58,283 nt of DNA from Gammaproteobacteria bacterium (GCA_015488885.1 WFMW01000069.1:1-58283), one strand, 5' to 3'. Counted from the first letter of the stretch, positions 35,110-45,157 are shown. Notes: generated from the sequence alone by a model not told the origin. Made by a program: numbers and translations.

Positions 35110-35958
35110 ATGCCAGAAGCCCACTACCTTATCGAGCCAGACCAACTGGAAGCTATTCACGATAACAGTAATATCGTGATTGTCGATTGCTGCAAACCCG
35201 GACAGTACCGACAGGCCCATATTCCCGGTGCCTTGCATATTGATTATGCCAGTATGGTAAAAAATGAAAAACCGGTAATGGGGCTGTTACCCGATGATGA
35301 AAATTTTTCCGGGCTATTATCCAGTCTGGGTATTCACAGGCGTTCACTGATTGTTGCCTATGACGATGAAGGCGGTGGCTGTGCGGCCCGTTTTGTATGG
35401 ACACTACAGGTCTATGGCCATGAAACCGCAGTTATTCTCAATGGCGGTCTGCACAGCTGGGCCAATGAAGGCCACCCACTCAGCAATGAAACCCCTGCTG
35501 CCCAGCTTTCGAGCCACTACCATGTGAACAAAACTCATCATCACACCGCCAGCCGCGCTTATATTCAAACCCATCTGGATGATAAAAATATCTGCCTGCT
35601 CGATGCTCGCTCGCCGGCTGAATACAGCGGCGAAAAAAAACTTGCCGAGCGTGGTGGCCATATACCCGGTGCGATAAATTTTGAATGGACGGCTGCCATG
35701 AACCAGCAAAACAATCTGCGCCGCCTGCCCGCAGACATATTGCAGGCACAACTGGATAAACGGGGTATCACCAAAGACCGGGAAATTATCTGTTACTGTC
35801 AGTCACACCATCGCTCGGCCTATTCCTGGCTGATCCTAAAGTCACTGGGCTATGAAAATGTGCTCGGCTATCCCGGCTCGTGGTCAGAATGGGGTAATCG
35901 TAGTGATACATCGGTGGAAAAAGGTGGCGGCCCGGTTATATCGCCTATATCCGCATAA
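35110..35958 (+). CDS. Tandem-rhodanese sulfurtransferase
   Basis: 282 aa, two rhodanese domains of about 130 residues each. The first ([20 protein letters not shown]) is inactive-type. The second has [26 protein letters not shown] and the active loop [19 protein letters not shown] with the catalytic Cys, followed by [12 protein letters not shown]. It is a thiosulfate or 3-mercaptopyruvate sulfurtransferase; the loop CQSHHRS is not decisive for substrate. 31 bp after nadB, probably one unit. Its 3' end overlaps the convergent orn gene by 14 nt. Confidence 0.92.
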   Translation: MPEAHYLIEPDQLEAIHDNSNIVIVDCCKPGQYRQAHIPGALHIDYASMVKNEKPVMGLLPDDENFSGLLSSLGIHRRSLIVAYDDEGGGCAARFVWTLQVYGHETAVILNGGLHSWANEGHPLSNETPAAQLSSHYHVNKTHHHTASRAYIQTHLDDKNICLLDARSPAEYSGEKKLAERGGHIPGAINFEWTAAMNQQNNLRRLPADILQAQLDKRGITKDREIICYCQSHHRSAYSWLILKSLGYENVLGYPGSWSEWGNRSDTSVEKGGGPVISPISA

Positions 35959-36493
35959 TATGCTCACGATAATGCTGTAATTCAGCAATCGAATCTTTAA
36001 TATCGCTCATTGCCAGATGGCTGGAATCTTTCTCAAATACCATTTTTTTATCCGGTGACCAGCGGCTGGTCAGTTCTTTTAAGGTACTAACATCCAGATT
36101 TCGATAATGAAAAAAATCTTCCAGTGTCGGCATCCAGCGCGCCAGGAAACGCCGATCCTGGCAGATACTATTACCGCACATCGGTGATTTACCCTGCGGC
36201 ACATATTGACGCAGAAAAGCCAGGGTAACATTTTCGGCCATTTCTTCAGAAATAGAACTGGTCTTTACCCGGTTCGTCAACCCGGACTTACCGTGTTGAT
36301 GAGTACACCATTCATCCATGCCATCGAGCATTTCATCAGACTGATGGATGACAATAGAAGGCCCCTCATCAAGAATATTCAGGTTTTTATCGGTAACAAT
36401 GGTGGCAATTTCTATAATACGGTCAGAATTAGGATCCAGACCGGTCATTTCCAGATCAATCCAGATCAGGTTTTCATCATTTAATTTTGACAT
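35945..36493 (-). CDS. orn: Oligoribonuclease
   Basis: 182 aa, DEDDh exonuclease. Motifs: [20 protein letters not shown] (Asp/Glu), [20 protein letters not shown] (Asp) and [20 protein letters not shown] (His, Asp). It degrades 2-5-nt RNAs and pGpG, the last step of RNA decay and of c-di-GMP breakdown. It lies upstream of, and divergent from, the M48 protease/rsgA group, as in many gammaproteobacteria. Confidence 0.97.
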   Translation of the reverse strand: MSKLNDENLIWIDLEMTGLDPNSDRIIEIATIVTDKNLNILDEGPSIVIHQSDEMLDGMDEWCTHQHGKSGLTNRVKTSSISEEMAENVTLAFLRQYVPQGKSPMCGNSICQDRRFLARWMPTLEDFFHYRNLDVSTLKELTSRWSPDKKMVFEKDSSHLAMSDIKDSIAELQHYREHIMRI

Positions 36494-36591
36494 CTGACTT
36501 TATTTACTCCATATCCAGCATGAGTAATACTGGTTTTATTTTGTTATACATTAGATAATACAACTAATGACAATATTCACAAGGTTTTTTA

Positions 36592-37842
36592 ATGAACGAT
36601 ACACAGGCTTTTACCCTTCTGTTTCTGGCCATGCTGGCGATATCCACCCTGATGCGGCTATACCTGTCACATCGCCAGATTGCACATATCAAAGCACATC
36701 GCAATCAGGTTCCTGCTGCATTTGATGGCGATATCAGCCTGCATGAACATCAGAAAGCCGCCGATTATAGCATTGCTAAAGTCCGTTTCGGCCGTTTGCC
36801 GCTGATTTATGACGTTATGCTGTTATTAATGTGGACTTTAGGAGGTGGCCTGGACTTGCTCGACCAGTTTGTCAGACATTATGCACTTAACCCGATTACC
36901 ACTGGCATTATCGTTATGCTGTCTTATACGCTGCTTAGTGCATTGCTGGATTTACCCTTTTCTATCTATAACACCTTTATCCTTGAAGAAAAATTTGGCT
37001 TTAACCGCACTACCATCAAGACTTTTATCATGGACATGATAAAAGGCGCTGTCCTGGGGCTGATTATTGGCGTACCACTGCTGTATATTATTTTATGGTT
37101 AATGCAACAGGCTGGTAATGCCTGGTGGTTGTATGTCTGGCTGGTTATCAGCGCGTTCAGCCTGTTTATGATGTGGGTTTACCCAACCTGGATCGCACCT
37201 GTATTCAATAAGTTCGAACCACTGGAAGAAGGTGAAACCCTACGACGGATTACCAGCCTGCTGACACGCTGCGGGTTTAACAGCAAAGGCGTTTTTGTTA
37301 TTGATGGTTCCAAGCGTTCATCTCATGGTAACGCCTATTTTTCCGGGTTTGGCAAAAACAAGCGGATTGTCTTTTTTGACACCTTGCTCAATCAATTAAG
37401 CGATGACGAACTCGAAGCCGTGCTGGCGCATGAACTTGGCCATTTCAGGAAAAAACATATTATCAAAGGCCTGTTAATCACCTTTGCCACAACCCTGATC
37501 GGGCTGGCCATCCTTGCCTGGTTGATGAAAACATCGTGGTTATACAGCGGTTTGGGCGTCACCCACCCCTCAACCTATATGGCTTTGTTATTATTTACTT
37601 TAATTACACCGGTGTTTACCTTTGTATTGCAGCCATTATTCAGCCTGTTCTCACGTAAAAACGAATTTGAAGCCGATACCTTCGCTGCCCAGCAAACAGA
37701 TGCAAAATTTTTAATTTCTGCACTGGTGGGCATGTACCGGGAAAATGCCAGCACCCTCACCCCTGACCCTATGTATTCCGCTTTTTACGATTCTCACCCA
37801 CCTGCACCGGTACGTATTGCTCACTTAAACGCACAACATTAA
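36592..37842 (+). CDS. M48-family (Ste24-like) membrane metalloprotease
   Basis: 416 aa. About six membrane helices, with zinc motif HELGH in EAVLAHELGHFRKKHIIKG (near residue 280) and the third ligand in RKNEFEADTFA. N-terminal FNRTTIKTFIMDMIKG, NKFEPLEEGE and GSKRSSHGNAYFSGFGKNKR are typical of the CAAX-protease (Ste24) branch. In bacteria it likely takes part in membrane-protein quality control. RBS AAGG is 11 nt upstream. First of three plus-strand genes ending in rsgA. Confidence 0.93.
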   Translation: MNDTQAFTLLFLAMLAISTLMRLYLSHRQIAHIKAHRNQVPAAFDGDISLHEHQKAADYSIAKVRFGRLPLIYDVMLLLMWTLGGGLDLLDQFVRHYALNPITTGIIVMLSYTLLSALLDLPFSIYNTFILEEKFGFNRTTIKTFIMDMIKGAVLGLIIGVPLLYIILWLMQQAGNAWWLYVWLVISAFSLFMMWVYPTWIAPVFNKFEPLEEGETLRRITSLLTRCGFNSKGVFVIDGSKRSSHGNAYFSGFGKNKRIVFFDTLLNQLSDDELEAVLAHELGHFRKKHIIKGLLITFATTLIGLAILAWLMKTSWLYSGLGVTHPSTYMALLLFTLITPVFTFVLQPLFSLFSRKNEFEADTFAAQQTDAKFLISALVGMYRENASTLTPDPMYSAFYDSHPPAPVRIAHLNAQH

Positions 37843-37864
37843 AAATCTATCAGGAGCCATCATT

Positions 37865-38224
37865 ATGTCTTTTCACCATATTAAAACCCTCACGCTTATC
37901 AGTTACCTGCTGGCTGTTAGCGGATTATTGCCCGCAACGGTTTATGCGAATCATTCAGTAACAACAGATCACGCAGAAAAACAGCTCGCAGCGAATAAAC
38001 AATCCATGCAACAGATTATTGCCCATGGCGAACAGGAACATAAAAACCACTGTTACAAATGCCATACCGATAAAGTTTATACCCGCAAAAATCATTTTGT
38101 CCGCTCACTCGATGCCTTAAGCAAACAGGTCAAACGTTGCAAAAACAACACCAATGCCCCCTGGTTTGATGAAGACACCAATGCTGTCGTCGAATTCCTG
38201 AACCAGAAATATTACAAGTTCTAG
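37865..38224 (+). CDS. Small periplasmic mono-heme c-type cytochrome
   Basis: 119 aa. Signal peptide ends near TVYA (residue 27). One heme-c motif CYKCH at about residue 62 (EQEHKNHCYKCHTDKVYTRK). No distal Met is obvious: the second half is basic with FVRSLDALSKQVKRCKNN, and ends VVEFLNQKYYKF. It resembles the small cytochromes encoded between the M48 protease and rsgA in other gammaproteobacteria. Redox partner unknown. RBS AGGAG 8 nt before the ATG. Confidence 0.83.
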   Translation: MSFHHIKTLTLISYLLAVSGLLPATVYANHSVTTDHAEKQLAANKQSMQQIIAHGEQEHKNHCYKCHTDKVYTRKNHFVRSLDALSKQVKRCKNNTNAPWFDEDTNAVVEFLNQKYYKF

Positions 38225-38256
38225 GATTCTGTCGGACTCAACAGGCATTCCCGTAT

Positions 38257-39258
38257 ATGGCAAAACGTCGCCTCAGCAGACAACAGCAACGCCGTATTGC
38301 CAGCAATCAGCAAAACAAATGTCTGCCTGATACTGTAGCTAAAAATAAGACAGGCAGTAATCAGGCTGACACCATCAATGTGCGTATTATCAGCCATCAT
38401 GGTAAACAGATTATTGCCGAGACCGATAATCAACAGCAGATAAAATGCAAGATACGTCAACACCTCGGTAATATTACCTGCGGTGATTATGTAGCTGTTG
38501 AACAAACCTTAGATACCGAGAACAAGCCCTGCTATATTGCCGTGGCGCTACAGCCACGATATAACCTGTTAGAAAAAACCGGTTTTGCCGGTATAAAAAA
38601 ACCGGTGGCAGCCAATATCGACCAGGTGATTATTGTTTACACACCGCTACCACAGGCCAACACTTATCTTATTGACCGTTATCTGGTTGCCACAGAAAAC
38701 CTGCCAGCAAAAGCCCTGCTGGTTATTAACAAAACAGATTTATTTGATCGTGATAGCCGTCAGACTATCATCCAGATAAAAAAATTATATGAAGATATTG
38801 GCTATCCAGTTATTACCACCAGCGTGAAGAACCATGAGGGCATTGATGAATTAAACATGGCTCTGAAAAACAAAACCAGTATTCTTGTTGGCCTGTCTGG
38901 TGTCGGTAAATCCTCACTGGTGAAAACATTATTACCTGAACAGAATATACGTATTGGTGAAACATCAACGGCCACCGGCGAAGGCAAACATACCACCACC
39001 GTTTCGGCACTCTATCATCTGCACAACAAAGGTATTATTATTGATTCACCCGGCGTGCGCGATTTTACCCCGGTGAATAAATCCATCCAGAGTATCACCC
39101 GGGGGTTTGTAGAGATCCAGCAATATAGCGGACAATGCAGGTTTTCCAACTGTAACCATAGCAATGAACCCGGCTGCATCATTAAAAAGAAAATACAGGA
39201 AAACAGCATCAGCTCGCAACGGTTTAATAGCTATCAACAGATGAAAAAAGAATTATAA
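38257..39258 (+). CDS. rsgA: Ribosome biogenesis GTPase RsgA
   Basis: 333 aa. Circularly permuted GTPase: G4 LVINKTDLFD precedes G1 LVGLSGVGKSSLVKTLLPEQ and G3 IIDSPGVRDF. N-terminal OB domain (ISHHGKQIIAETDNQQQIKC ... GDYVAVE), and C-terminal zinc knuckle CRFSNCNHSNEPGC. It assists late 30S maturation. 32 bp after the cytochrome gene, no clear Shine-Dalgarno sequence, near orn as is usual. Confidence 0.96.
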   Translation: MAKRRLSRQQQRRIASNQQNKCLPDTVAKNKTGSNQADTINVRIISHHGKQIIAETDNQQQIKCKIRQHLGNITCGDYVAVEQTLDTENKPCYIAVALQPRYNLLEKTGFAGIKKPVAANIDQVIIVYTPLPQANTYLIDRYLVATENLPAKALLVINKTDLFDRDSRQTIIQIKKLYEDIGYPVITTSVKNHEGIDELNMALKNKTSILVGLSGVGKSSLVKTLLPEQNIRIGETSTATGEGKHTTTVSALYHLHNKGIIIDSPGVRDFTPVNKSIQSITRGFVEIQQYSGQCRFSNCNHSNEPGCIIKKKIQENSISSQRFNSYQQMKKEL

Positions 39259-39425
39259 CCACTCAACTAATCACTGAAATCCGCCAGCTCTACATTAAAA
39301 AATGATCATTTACGCTTGTGAATCCTGTTTTTCGCCTTGATCTGACTGACGTTAGTGGTAGTCTGAGCTGTTACTGTTTGACTCCTCAATGCGTAATTCG
39401 CAGGAATTTATGAATCACATCAGGT

Positions 39426-40235
39426 TTAATTCTGGTTTAATCGAAAACACACCTGAATAGGATTATGATCGGATGAATCAACCGGCCAGATCTTTTTATT
39501 AATCGGCTCCAGACCCCGATAAAAGATATGGTCTAATTCATTACCAAAAATTCTGGTTTTATGGTGGCGACCATAATTATTGCTCTGTACATTATCCATA
39601 TCGGTGCTTTCATCCAGGGTATGCAGATGCAGTTTCTTTTGCATGGTTTGCAACAGAAACAACCTTGCCCGACTCCAGCTATTAAAATCACCGGCAATAA
39701 TTACCGGCCCATCGTGCTGACTGATAACACTTATTAACTCATGCAGCTGCCTGTTATAAACGGTTGTTCCAAGAGTAAAATTAATACTGTGAATATTTGC
39801 TACCAGTAATGTTCGGCTGGAATTTGCGATCGGATAAAAATTAATCAGCGTGGTTTTAGGTAGACGAATTAAAGGTTCTTTATAGCGCAGCCCATAACTG
39901 TCAACCGCTTTGACGCGTGAGGCGATTAATACCCCAGTTGCTTTTTTGTGGTAAATGAAAGCGGTATTCATCGTCCAGTGTAAATCATTCTCTACAAAAA
40001 TTGCCTCAAGCTCATCACCAAGATGGGCTTCCTGCAGAATAAGCAGATCATGCTGATGACTAAACTGCCTTAAATCAGCAAGCGCATTCTGTTTGCGGGT
40101 TTTATAAATATTCCAGCTTAAAACAGTGATAGCTTCAGGATTACAGACCGCTGACTGATGATTAGTCTGATAACTGCTATGTGATAAATCAACCACGCAC
40201 TGTGGGGTAAAATAATGGCCGGGTGAATGTTTCAT
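39426..40235 (-). CDS. Endonuclease/exonuclease/phosphatase (EEP) family protein
   Basis: 269 aa without signal peptide. EEP motifs: VLSWNIYKTRKQNALADLRQ, LLILQEAHLGDELE (catalytic Glu), VIIAGDFNSWS (Asp/Asn) and LDHIFYRGL ... SSDHNPIQVCF (Asp/His). Substrate unknown. Its divergent neighbour is a phospholipase-D-family protein; in E. coli the EEP protein YbhP is likewise next to cardiolipin synthase ClsB, which supports a shared phospholipid role. The preceding gap 39259-39425 holds nothing I recognise. Confidence 0.88.
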   Translation of the reverse strand: MKHSPGHYFTPQCVVDLSHSSYQTNHQSAVCNPEAITVLSWNIYKTRKQNALADLRQFSHQHDLLILQEAHLGDELEAIFVENDLHWTMNTAFIYHKKATGVLIASRVKAVDSYGLRYKEPLIRLPKTTLINFYPIANSSRTLLVANIHSINFTLGTTVYNRQLHELISVISQHDGPVIIAGDFNSWSRARLFLLQTMQKKLHLHTLDESTDMDNVQSNNYGRHHKTRIFGNELDHIFYRGLEPINKKIWPVDSSDHNPIQVCFRLNQN

Positions 40236-40327
40236 TAATGGCTCAATCTGGTATACAAACAGTATGTTATGATAATGGGGATTATTCTGTAAATAACAAA
40301 GATCATCATACTACAGGAATCATAACA

Positions 40328-41734
40328 TTGAGAACCCGTGTCCAACAATCAGGTTTTTATTTATTAAGCGATAACCGTGATGCCTTGATTGCACGCCGCG
40401 AACTTACCGAACACGCACGCACAACGCTGGATATTCAGTATTATATTTTTCATAATGATGCCAGCGGCCATTACCTGGCCCACTACATTCTACAGGCTGC
40501 CGAGCGTAAGGTAAAAGTAAGAATACTGGTGGATGACATCAATATGGCCGGACGTGACAGCGCCATGAAATTATTCAGCCAGCATCCGAATATCAGTATA
40601 AAGATTTTTAACCCGTTGCTTAATCGTGGTTTTTTTCGCCAGCTTGAATTTATTATCAACCTGCGGCGGGCAGGCAAGCGTATGCACAACAAGGTTTTTA
40701 TCAGCGATAATGAAGAGGCTATTATTGGCGGCAGAAACATCGGTGATGAATACTTCGATGCCCGGCACACCATGAATTTTGTTGACCTGGATGTATTATG
40801 TACCGGGGCAATTACACAGCACATAGCACAGAGTTTTAATGATTACTGGAATAGCCAGTTGGCAATACCGATTGAAAAAATCAGCCGGATAAAAATCCTG
40901 CGCCACCATCTGCTTACCTTTAAAAACAAGTTTAAGGATAAATGGCGAAAAATTAAAAATACCGATTATTTCAAAACTATTGATAACACAGTATTCAGCC
41001 ATCAATACCGGCATAACCAGCTTGACTATAGCTGGGCAACCGCCAGTTTCTTTTACGACCGACCGGAAAAAATCACCGCCAGCAAAATACTCATCCGCAC
41101 ACGTATGGGACAACAACTGTTACCCTGTTTTGAACAGGCACAGTCTGAATTATTAATCGCCACCCCCTATTTTGTTCCCGGAAAATCCGGTGTGGCCTGG
41201 TTTCATAAAATGATAAAAAAGGGCATTGCTATTCATGTATTAACCAATTCACTGGCAGCTACCGATGTCAAGGCGGTACATGCCGGTTATAAAAAATACC
41301 GCCCTGCCCTGCTTGCCATTGGTGTAAAACTGTACGAATTAAAAGCTACCGCACTTTTTCTAAAGAGCAAAACACGGCGTTTTGTAGAAAGCCATTCCCG
41401 TGCCAGTCTGCATGCAAAATATATGGTGATGGATAAAACAAAGTTATTTGTAGGCTCCGCCAACCTCGACCCGCGTTCTGAATTATTAAACACAGAAGTC
41501 GAAATGGTTATTCACAGCCCAATGCTGGCACAGCAGGCCGCAAAACTGTTTGATAAAACCCGTTCAGCCGATAACAGTTATGCTCTGACAATAAATCCCG
41601 CCAGCAAAAAACTCAACTGGTCAACCCGCCTTGATCAGCATCCGGTTTATTATAACCATGAACCCAATGCGGGCTTGCTTACCCGTCTGGGCATTTTTCT
41701 ACTCAGCCTGTTACCTATCGAAAGCCTGTTATAA
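40328..41734 (+). CDS. Phospholipase-D-family protein (cardiolipin-synthase-like)
   Basis: About 468 aa from TTG 40328 (LRTRVQQSGFYLLSD), which has AGGA at 40315. Longer readings from 40238 or 40223 exist, and the latter overlaps the divergent EEP gene. Two PLD motifs: HNKVFISDNEEAIIGGRNIG (HxK) and HAKYMVMDKTKLFVGSANLD (HxK...N). The N-terminal domain has ARTTLDIQYYIFHNDASG and the second half ATPYFVPGKSG. No membrane helix at the N-terminus. Probably transfers or hydrolyses phosphatidyl groups; ClsB/YmdC-like enzymes are the closest type. A solo repeat end lies 8 bp after the stop. Confidence 0.88.
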   Translation: MRTRVQQSGFYLLSDNRDALIARRELTEHARTTLDIQYYIFHNDASGHYLAHYILQAAERKVKVRILVDDINMAGRDSAMKLFSQHPNISIKIFNPLLNRGFFRQLEFIINLRRAGKRMHNKVFISDNEEAIIGGRNIGDEYFDARHTMNFVDLDVLCTGAITQHIAQSFNDYWNSQLAIPIEKISRIKILRHHLLTFKNKFKDKWRKIKNTDYFKTIDNTVFSHQYRHNQLDYSWATASFFYDRPEKITASKILIRTRMGQQLLPCFEQAQSELLIATPYFVPGKSGVAWFHKMIKKGIAIHVLTNSLAATDVKAVHAGYKKYRPALLAIGVKLYELKATALFLKSKTRRFVESHSRASLHAKYMVMDKTKLFVGSANLDPRSELLNTEVEMVIHSPMLAQQAAKLFDKTRSADNSYALTINPASKKLNWSTRLDQHPVYYNHEPNAGLLTRLGIFLLSLLPIESLL

Positions 41735-41742
41735 GAAAACCT

Positions 41743-41768
41743 GCGTTCCCATAAAATAGCCCGGTTAA
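41743..41768. repeat. Diverged solo terminal repeat between the PLD gene and tadA
   Basis: GCGTTCCCATAAAATAGCCC and the following GGTTAA match the right end of the element at 29984-30254 with several changes. The final TTAA supplies the tadA stop codon (41765-41767), so the insertion set or replaced the end of that gene. Confidence 0.6.
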
Positions 41769-42220
41769 CGTCGTGCCTGAAAAAACTGTTGCAATAAAGC
41801 AGCACTTTCTGCTCCCAGCACACCGGATACCACATTAAAACAATGATTGTGCCGGTTGGCCGTTAACAGATTAAATGCACCTCCTAAGGCGCCACTGCGT
41901 GGTTCAGATGCGCCAAATACCACAGTGCCAACTCTGGCATGAAGCATCGCCCCGACACACATTGCACAGGGTTCAAGGGTGACATACAAAACGGTATCCA
42001 CCAGCCGATAATTATTAAGTTTTTTACCCGCAGCACGCAACGCCACAATTTCCGCATGGGAGCTGGCATCGTGCGTCGATATTGGCTGGTTCCAGCCTTC
42101 AGCAAGCAGGGTATTATCCTTGACAATAACTGCCCCGACCGGCACCTCACCCGCCAGTTCCGCTTTTCTGGCAAGTGCCAGTGCCTGCTGCATCCAGTGC
42201 TGATGTTGTTGGCTACTCAT
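41765..42220 (-). CDS. tadA: tRNA adenosine(34) deaminase TadA
   Basis: 151 aa. Zinc-dependent deaminase: SSHAEIVALRAAGKKLNNYR (His ligand and catalytic Glu) and LEPCAMCVGAMLHARVGTVV (two Cys ligands), with GASEPRSGALGGAFNLL. It converts A34 of tRNA-Arg(ACG) to inosine and is normally essential. It ends FQARR with the stop inside a dispersed repeat remnant, slightly shorter than many homologues. Confidence 0.96.
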   Translation of the reverse strand: MSSQQHQHWMQQALALARKAELAGEVPVGAVIVKDNTLLAEGWNQPISTHDASSHAEIVALRAAGKKLNNYRLVDTVLYVTLEPCAMCVGAMLHARVGTVVFGASEPRSGALGGAFNLLTANRHNHCFNVVSGVLGAESAALLQQFFQARR

Positions 42221-42374
42221 ATAACGACATTATAAATTAATATGTCTATAATTTTATAGTCCAGGAGCCATTTAAAGAATTCACGACTATTTATTCTGAC
42301 TCAGGGAATTTTTCAACAGGCTGCTAATCTTAACCAGACACAATATGGATTCATGCTATAAAGAGGAAAAATAC

Positions 42375-43181
42375 ATGTCAGAAGATGTTTTAACAGGTCA
42401 ACGAGCGCTGGTTACCGGTGCGAATTCGGGGATTGGTAAAGGGGTTGCGATTGCGCTCGGCAAGGCCGGGGCAAAAGTGGTGGTGAACTATATCAGTAGT
42501 GAGGAAGATGCCAATGCAGTGGTCGAGGAAATCAGGGCCAATGGCAGCGATGCACTGGCGATTCGCGCCGATGTCAGCAAGGAAGATCAGGTGCAGACGA
42601 TGTTCAAACAAATGATTGATGCCTGGGGCAGTATCGATATTCTGGTCGCCAATGCAGGGGTACAGCGGGATGCTGATTTTATCGAAATGACCTTGCAGCA
42701 ATGGCAATTCGTTATTGATGTCAATCTCACCGGGCAGTTTCTGTGTGCCCGTGAGGCGGCGCGGGAATTTGTTCGCCGCGGTATTGTGCCTGAGCTTTCC
42801 TGCTCTGCCGGCAAGATTATCTGCATGTCATCAGTGCATGAAGTCATCCCCTGGGCCGGACACGTCAATTATGCCGCCTCCAAGGGTGGTGTGAATCTGA
42901 TGATGCAAAGTATCGCCCAGGAAATGGCAATGCAAAAAATTCGTGTCAACAGTATTTCACCCGGCGCTATTGCCACGCCAATCAATACTGATGCCTGGCA
43001 AACACCGCAAGCCAGGGAAGAGTTGCTCAAGCTGATTCCCTACCACCGCGTCGGGGTACCCGAAGATATTGCCAAAGCTGCTGTCTGGCTGGCTTCCGAT
43101 GCATCGGATTACGTCACTGGCACGAGTCTGTTCGTCGATGGTGGTATGACCCTCTATCCCGGATTCCGGGAAGGCGGATGA
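42375..43181 (+). CDS. SDR-family glucose 1-dehydrogenase
   Basis: 268 aa from ATG 42375 (MSEDVLTGQ) with AGAGGA upstream; an extra 10 residues from 42345 are unlikely. Classical SDR: TGANSGIGKG (cofactor loop), LVANAG, Ser-Tyr-Lys active site in MSSVHEVIPWAGHVNYAASK. The stretches SSVHE-IPW, SPGAIATPIN and LFVDGGMTLYPGF match Bacillus-type glucose 1-dehydrogenase (EC 1.1.1.47), which oxidises beta-D-glucose to gluconolactone with NAD(P). First of four coupled genes; its stop overlaps the next start (ATGA). Visibly GC-richer than flanking genes. Confidence 0.88.
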   Translation: MSEDVLTGQRALVTGANSGIGKGVAIALGKAGAKVVVNYISSEEDANAVVEEIRANGSDALAIRADVSKEDQVQTMFKQMIDAWGSIDILVANAGVQRDADFIEMTLQQWQFVIDVNLTGQFLCAREAAREFVRRGIVPELSCSAGKIICMSSVHEVIPWAGHVNYAASKGGVNLMMQSIAQEMAMQKIRVNSISPGAIATPINTDAWQTPQAREELLKLIPYHRVGVPEDIAKAAVWLASDASDYVTGTSLFVDGGMTLYPGFREGG

Positions 43182-45157
43182 TCCGCTTTGGTCGAGCGAC
43201 AGGCGGTGATCTGGCACAGGCGGAACGCCGCGAGTGGTGGCTGACCGATAGCCTCGGCGGCTATGCCTCAGGCACCATTGCTGGCACACTGACCCGACGC
43301 TATCATGGCCTGCTGATTACACCGATAGATACGGCGCTGGATCGGCATTTACTGCTGGCGCGCGCCGAAGCAAGCCTGCAATTTGCCGGTCGTGACCATC
43401 CCTTATTCACCAATCGCTGGGGTTCTGGCGCTATCGAACCACAGGGGCACAGGCATATCGAATCATTTCGGCTCGATGGTCGTCTGCCGGTGTGGATATT
43501 TTCGATTGATGGTGTGCGTATCGAGCAGCGAATTTTTATGGAACAGGGCGTACATGCCAGCTGGATCGCCTTTCGATGCCTGAATGCCGACGATATTGAT
43601 GAACCGGTCATGCTAAGCGTTCGCCTGCTGGCCAATTTCCGCGACCACCATGGCCAGATGACGACCGGGGAGTTTGCCCCGGAAACCGAACAGCCACAGC
43701 CAAATCATTTGATACTGGGCATCCCTGCCAGCAAGGTGCAGCTACACATCCAGAGCCACTCTGAACCTTTGCATACTGAACACAACTGGATCAGTAATTT
43801 TCTATTATCCGAGGAACAGCAACGCGGTCTGCCTGCACTGGACAATCACCTCGCCGTGGCCTCAGTAAATTTCAGATTCAACGATGCCAACTGGCACGCA
43901 CTGCGCTTTGGGTTGGCACCAACTACCGAGTTCGACCCTGGCAGGGCTTTGCAACGGATTAGCAAGCAGCAACAGTCAGCCCGTTTAATGCACAAAACCA
44001 GAACCTGTCCACAACCCGACTGGATTGAAGCCTTGCATCTGACCGCCCGTGACTTCCAGTTTCAGCGTCCGCTCGAGCACAGCAGCAATGGCGAATCCAT
44101 TATTGCTGGCTACCCCTGGTTTGGCGACTGGGGTCGTGACACCATGATCGCCCTTCCCGGCCTGACACTGGCAACCGGGCAACCAGAAACAGCGCGCCAT
44201 ATTCTCAAAACCTGGGCGGCCTACATCAACCGGGGCATGCTCCCCAATCGTTTTCCTGAATCTGACGCCACGCTGGAATACAACAGCGTCGATGCGCCAC
44301 TGTGGTACATTCTCGCCTGGCGGCAATACAGCGAGATTAACCAAATGGAAAGTCTGGCAACAATTATGCCGGTGCTAAAACAGATCATCGACGCCTACCA
44401 GAACGGAACCCGCTATGGCATTAAGATGGATGCGCAAGATGGCCTGATTCGCACCGGGGATGAAAACAGCCAGTTAACCTGGATGGATGCCCGCGTCAAT
44501 GGCGTTGCGGCCACGCCTCGAACCGGCAAGCCAGTGGAAATCAACGCCCTGTGGTGTAACGCATTGCGGTGCATGCAGGCATTCAGTGAACAACTCAGGC
44601 AGGATGCGGAACACTATCGGAACCTGGCCGAACTTGCACAACAAGGCTTTCAGCGTTTTATTCGCGCCGATGGGTCGGGGCTTTACGATGTGCTCGATAC
44701 ACCAAACGGTGAAAATGACGCCAGTATTCGCCCCAATCAAATTTTCGCCATCAGCCTGCCAGCACCACTACTTACAGAGGAAATTACCAGCCAGGTATTA
44801 AATACAGTACAACGTCACCTCTACACCTCTTATGGCTTGCGCTCACTAAGCCCGGAAGACCCCGACTACCACGGTGTTTATCAGGGCGGCGTTGAGGCGC
44901 GCGATGGCAGTTATCACAATGGCCCGGTGTGGGGCTGGTTGCTGGGCCATTATGCCATGGCGCATTTTCGTCTGAATCAGGATACAGCCGCCGCCCTGGC
45001 GCTACTCGAACCGATGCGCGATCACCTGTTCGATGCCGGGCTGGGCACGATCAGCGAAATTTTCGATGGCGATCCCCCGCACCACCCGCGCGGTGCGCCA
45101 TCGCAGGCCTGGTCAGTGGCAACCGTACTGGAAGCCTGGAAGCTGATTACACAATAA
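43178..45157 (+). CDS. Amylo-alpha-1,6-glucosidase / archaeal-type glycogen debranching enzyme
   Basis: 659 aa. N-terminal GDE domain: WWLTDSLGGYASGTIAGTLT and RRYHGLLITPI. C-terminal (alpha/alpha)6 catalytic domain: YPWFGDWGRDTMIALPGLTL, RFPESDATLEYNSVDAPLWY, NSQLTWMDARVNGVAATPRT, GKPVEINALWCNALR and HNGPVWGWLLGHYAMAHF. These belong to the GDE/GH133-like family that removes alpha-1,6-linked glucose from branched glucans. No signal peptide, so it is cytoplasmic. Coupled on both sides: ATGA overlap with the SDR gene and 20 bp to the glucosidase. Confidence 0.92.
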   Translation: MIRFGRATGGDLAQAERREWWLTDSLGGYASGTIAGTLTRRYHGLLITPIDTALDRHLLLARAEASLQFAGRDHPLFTNRWGSGAIEPQGHRHIESFRLDGRLPVWIFSIDGVRIEQRIFMEQGVHASWIAFRCLNADDIDEPVMLSVRLLANFRDHHGQMTTGEFAPETEQPQPNHLILGIPASKVQLHIQSHSEPLHTEHNWISNFLLSEEQQRGLPALDNHLAVASVNFRFNDANWHALRFGLAPTTEFDPGRALQRISKQQQSARLMHKTRTCPQPDWIEALHLTARDFQFQRPLEHSSNGESIIAGYPWFGDWGRDTMIALPGLTLATGQPETARHILKTWAAYINRGMLPNRFPESDATLEYNSVDAPLWYILAWRQYSEINQMESLATIMPVLKQIIDAYQNGTRYGIKMDAQDGLIRTGDENSQLTWMDARVNGVAATPRTGKPVEINALWCNALRCMQAFSEQLRQDAEHYRNLAELAQQGFQRFIRADGSGLYDVLDTPNGENDASIRPNQIFAISLPAPLLTEEITSQVLNTVQRHLYTSYGLRSLSPEDPDYHGVYQGGVEARDGSYHNGPVWGWLLGHYAMAHFRLNQDTAAALALLEPMRDHLFDAGLGTISEIFDGDPPHHPRGAPSQAWSVATVLEAWKLITQ

